This document shows, piece by piece, positions 61,633 to 64,000 of a stretch of DNA of 64,000 bases; positions within the stretch are counted from its first letter, which is position 1; every line of letters starts with the position of its first letter. The DNA is from Butyricicoccus pullicaecorum. Its GTDB lineage: Bacteria > Bacillota > Clostridia > Oscillospirales > Butyricicoccaceae. The translations under genes and the position numbers were made by a program. The stretch covers positions 150,353-214,352 of the forward strand of contig JAGZIN010000002.1 in the NCBI GenBank assembly GCA_018366195.1, read 5' to 3'. The notes beneath the pieces were generated by a model. The model searched no databases. It saw only the letters and a program-made list of their open reading frames with translations, and was not told where the DNA came from.

Positions 61633-64000
61633 ATGTCAAAACTGGTAATCGTAGAGTCGCCAGCCAAGGCAAAAACCATTGGAAAATATCTGGGCAGTGA
61701 CTATGTGGTCAAGGCCTCGATGGGGCATCTGCGTGACCTGCCAAAAAAGAAGATGAGTGTGGATATTGAGCATGATTTTAAGCCTGAGTATGCACCGATT
61801 GAGGGAAAGGATAAAATCATTAACGATCTGCGCAAATCTGCCAAAGAATCCGATTTCGTGTACCTTGCAACCGACCCGGACCGTGAGGGGGAAGCGATTT
61901 CGTGGCACTTACAAGCGCTTTTGGAACTCAAAGAAGGTGAGTTCAAGCGGGTAACTTTTAATGAAATTACAAAAAAAGGCGTGCAGTATGGAATCAATCA
62001 CCCACGTGATATTGATATTGATTTGGTAGATGCACAGCAGGCGCGGCGGATTCTCGACCGCATTGTAGGCTATCAGCTATCTCCGTTTTTGTGGCGTAAG
62101 GTCAAAAGAGGACTGTCTGCGGGGCGTGTACAGTCGGTTGCAACCCGTCTGGTCGTAGACCGTGAAAATGAGATTCGTGCCTTTCAGCCCGAGGAATATT
62201 GGTCGATTGAAGCCAGTCTGCGCACGGCGCAGGGCGGTATGCTTCGGTCACGCTATTATGGAGAAGCAGAGGGCAAGGTGGAGCTGAAAACCGAAGAACA
62301 GACTATGGAAATCGTTGCCGCTGTGACCGGTCAGCCCTTTCAGGTTTCTGCCATCAAAAAGGGCAAAAAGAAAAAATCGGCAGCGCCGCCGTTTACCACC
62401 TCGACCTTGCAGCAGGAAGCCTCCCGAAAACTGAATATGGTGCCGCGCCGTACAATGAGCGTTGCACAGGAGCTTTATGAAGGCGTTGATTTGGGAGGGG
62501 AGTATGGATTGACCGGTTTGATTACCTATATGCGTACAGACTCCCTGCGCTTGTCCGATGAGGCAACCGCAATGGCAGCCTCCTATATTCAAAATCGGTA
62601 TGGAGATGCTTTTTACCCGGGCAAGCCGCGCACATTTAAGACCAAGGGCGGCGCACAGGACGCGCATGAAGCCATTCGTCCGTCCAATGTGGAAATCGAA
62701 CCAGATGCAGTGAAAGACCAGCTGACACCGGACCAATATAAACTATATAAGCTCATCTGGTCACGCTTTGTTGCCTGTCAAATGGCAGATGCAATTTTAG
62801 ATACCATTTCGGCTGATATTGTATGTGTGGGGCATGTGTTCCGTGCCTCTGGGCATACCGTAGCGTTTCCCGGTTTTACTGTGGTCTATGAGGAAAGTAC
62901 AGACGATGAAAAACAGGGCGAAAAGAACGAAGCCGGAAAGCCGCTTCCTGCCTTTGCCGAAGGAGATGTGCTGACCGCCGACAAAATTGAGCCGGCACAG
63001 CATTTCACACAGCCGCCAGCACGGTACACAGAGGCGTCCCTCATTCGGGCAATGGAAGAAAAGGGAATTGGTCGTCCGTCTACCTATGCGCCAACCATTG
63101 CAACCATCATTGACCGTGATTATGTGAACAAGGAGAACCGCAGTCTGCGCCCGACTCCGCTGGGTGAGGGCGTTACGGGGCTGATGGTGGATAAGTTCAA
63201 GTCTGTCGCGGATTATGAGTTTACCGCAAACATGGAACATCAGCTGGACGAGGTAGAAGCCGGAAAAATTTCCTATGTGAATCTGCTGCACTCCTTCTAT
63301 GATGGGTTTGAGGGTGCGCTCGAACAGGCAGAAAAGGATTTGGACAAGACCCGTATTAAAATCCCTGATGAGGAAACCGATGTCATCTGCGAAAAATGCG
63401 GTCGAAACATGGTCATTAAGTCGGGACGGTTTGGAAAATTTCTTGCCTGTCCGGGATTTCCGGAATGCAGCAATACCAAGGCGCTCTCCGAAGATACAGG
63501 CGCCTCCTGTCCAACCTGCGGGGCAAAGGTGGTAAAGAAAAAATCTGCACGCGGATACGTCTATTATTCTTGCGACACCTATCCAACCTGCCAGTTCATT
63601 ACGTGGGATAAGCCGCTCAAAACCAAGTGTCCTGTCTGTGATTCATCGTTGTTCCGTCATACAGACCGTGATTCCAAGGAAGTCGTTGACCTCTGTCTGA
63701 GAGAGGGCTGCACCTATCGGGAGCTGGTCAAGGAGGGCGTATCTCCAGAGGAAGCGCAAAAGAATCGAGAGCGTCGGGAAGCACGTGCTGCAAAGGCAGC
63801 AGAACGCGCTGCGGCGAAGGAAGCTGAGGAAGCGGAAAAGAAGGCGGCAAAGAAATCTGCTCGGAAGAAAAAAGCAGAGCCAGCCGAGGGCGAGGAAGCT
63901 CCCAAGAAAAGAGCCACACGCAAAAAGGCAGAGTCAGCCGAGGGCGAGGAGACTCCCAAGAAAAGAACTACACGCAAAAAGGCAGAGCCAGCCGAGGGCG
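61633..64000 (+). CDS. topA: DNA topoisomerase I, 3' end beyond window
   Basis: Type IA topoisomerase that relaxes negative supercoils; about 789 codons are in the window. The Toprim domain opens with SKLVIVESPAKAKTIGKYLG and contains DPDREGEAISWHL. The active-site Tyr is in LTGLITYMRTDSLRLS. C4 zinc-finger modules follow (CEKCGRN with CPGFPEC, then CPTCGAK with CDTYPTC, and CPVCDSS). The last visible part is a Lys/Ala/Glu-rich tail with an 18-residue repeat. TGGAGGAATACT gives a strong ribosome binding site for ATG 61633. Confidence 0.95.
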   Translation, partial: MSKLVIVESPAKAKTIGKYLGSDYVVKASMGHLRDLPKKKMSVDIEHDFKPEYAPIEGKDKIINDLRKSAKESDFVYLATDPDREGEAISWHLQALLELKEGEFKRVTFNEITKKGVQYGINHPRDIDIDLVDAQQARRILDRIVGYQLSPFLWRKVKRGLSAGRVQSVATRLVVDRENEIRAFQPEEYWSIEASLRTAQGGMLRSRYYGEAEGKVELKTEEQTMEIVAAVTGQPFQVSAIKKGKKKKSAAPPFTTSTLQQEASRKLNMVPRRTMSVAQELYEGVDLGGEYGLTGLITYMRTDSLRLSDEATAMAASYIQNRYGDAFYPGKPRTFKTKGGAQDAHEAIRPSNVEIEPDAVKDQLTPDQYKLYKLIWSRFVACQMADAILDTISADIVCVGHVFRASGHTVAFPGFTVVYEESTDDEKQGEKNEAGKPLPAFAEGDVLTADKIEPAQHFTQPPARYTEASLIRAMEEKGIGRPSTYAPTIATIIDRDYVNKENRSLRPTPLGEGVTGLMVDKFKSVADYEFTANMEHQLDEVEAGKISYVNLLHSFYDGFEGALEQAEKDLDKTRIKIPDEETDVICEKCGRNMVIKSGRFGKFLACPGFPECSNTKALSEDTGASCPTCGAKVVKKKSARGYVYYSCDTYPTCQFITWDKPLKTKCPVCDSSLFRHTDRDSKEVVDLCLREGCTYRELVKEGVSPEEAQKNRERREARAAKAAERAAAKEAEEAEKKAAKKSARKKKAEPAEGEEAPKKRATRKKAESAEGEETPKKRTTRKKAEPAEG
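63868..64000 (+). repeat. 54-bp tandem repeat in the topA tail
   Basis: Units start at 63868, 63922 and 63976 (the third cut by the window end). Each encodes KKAEPAEGEEAPKKRATR or a close variant. The tail is basic, as in other topoisomerase I C-termini that contact DNA or RNA polymerase. Confidence 0.85.

Overview
The window is a bacterial chromosome segment with no rRNA or tRNA genes. Gene content and order point to the Clostridia, probably an Oscillospirales/Butyricicoccus-like gut anaerobe: gdpP-rplI-dnaB, tilS-hpt-ftsH, a CdaR-like regulator next to ftsEX, CpXC and DUF4830 proteins, strong AGGAGG ribosome binding sites and frequent TTG/GTG starts. The genus is inference; no marker gene here settles it. 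Both ends cut genes: rimO at the left and topA at the right.

Positions 1-37300 are core housekeeping: rimO-pgsA, an ABC-F ATPase, a CpXC protein, a minus-strand metal permease, a DEAD-box helicase, a phosphodiester glycosidase-like exoprotein, a glyoxalase, gdpP-rplI-dnaB-tilS-hpt-ftsH, an ACT protein with hom-thrB, lysC, rlmB, a degenerate P-type-ATPase-like membrane protein, an EF-G-like GTPase, a DUF4830 protein and an RsuA-type pseudouridine synthase. Then comes a division/cell-wall block (CdaR-like regulator, ftsE, ftsX, two tandem M23 coiled-coil proteins, an S41 protease) and greA-lysS. A 216-bp IS605-type fragment carrying a TnpB tail and a right-end hairpin sits between the greA promoter and the greA start.

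Positions 37310-38050 hold an IS200-type element whose transposase is broken by an 11-bp tandem duplication. From about 38070 to 56810 lies an island with visibly more G/C-ending codons, devoted to uronate and pectin use. It has uxuA-uxaC-uxuB with a dead eda remnant behind them, two Gfo/Idh/MocA oxidoreductases, an operon of an Old-Yellow-Enzyme-type reductase, an SDR and an FrdA-like flavoprotein, a TRAP transporter (dctP-dctQ-dctM), a GH28 enzyme without signal peptide, and three AraC-family regulators, each divergent from one operon. Likely flow: the TRAP system imports uronates or oligouronides, GH28 trims oligomers inside the cell, and UxaC-UxuB-UxuA convert hexuronate to 2-keto-3-deoxygluconate. 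KDG kinase is absent here and KDPG aldolase survives only as a pseudogene, so the last steps must be encoded elsewhere. What the flavin operon and the two Idh-type enzymes act on cannot be read from the sequence.

Positions 56810-59460 are a graveyard of a mobile element: a 102-bp palindrome, an XRE regulator whose tail runs into it, a frameshifted S24 repressor, an unknown 185-aa protein and an HTH protein with a large internal deletion. Core genes resume with a TrmH-family methyltransferase, dprA and topA.
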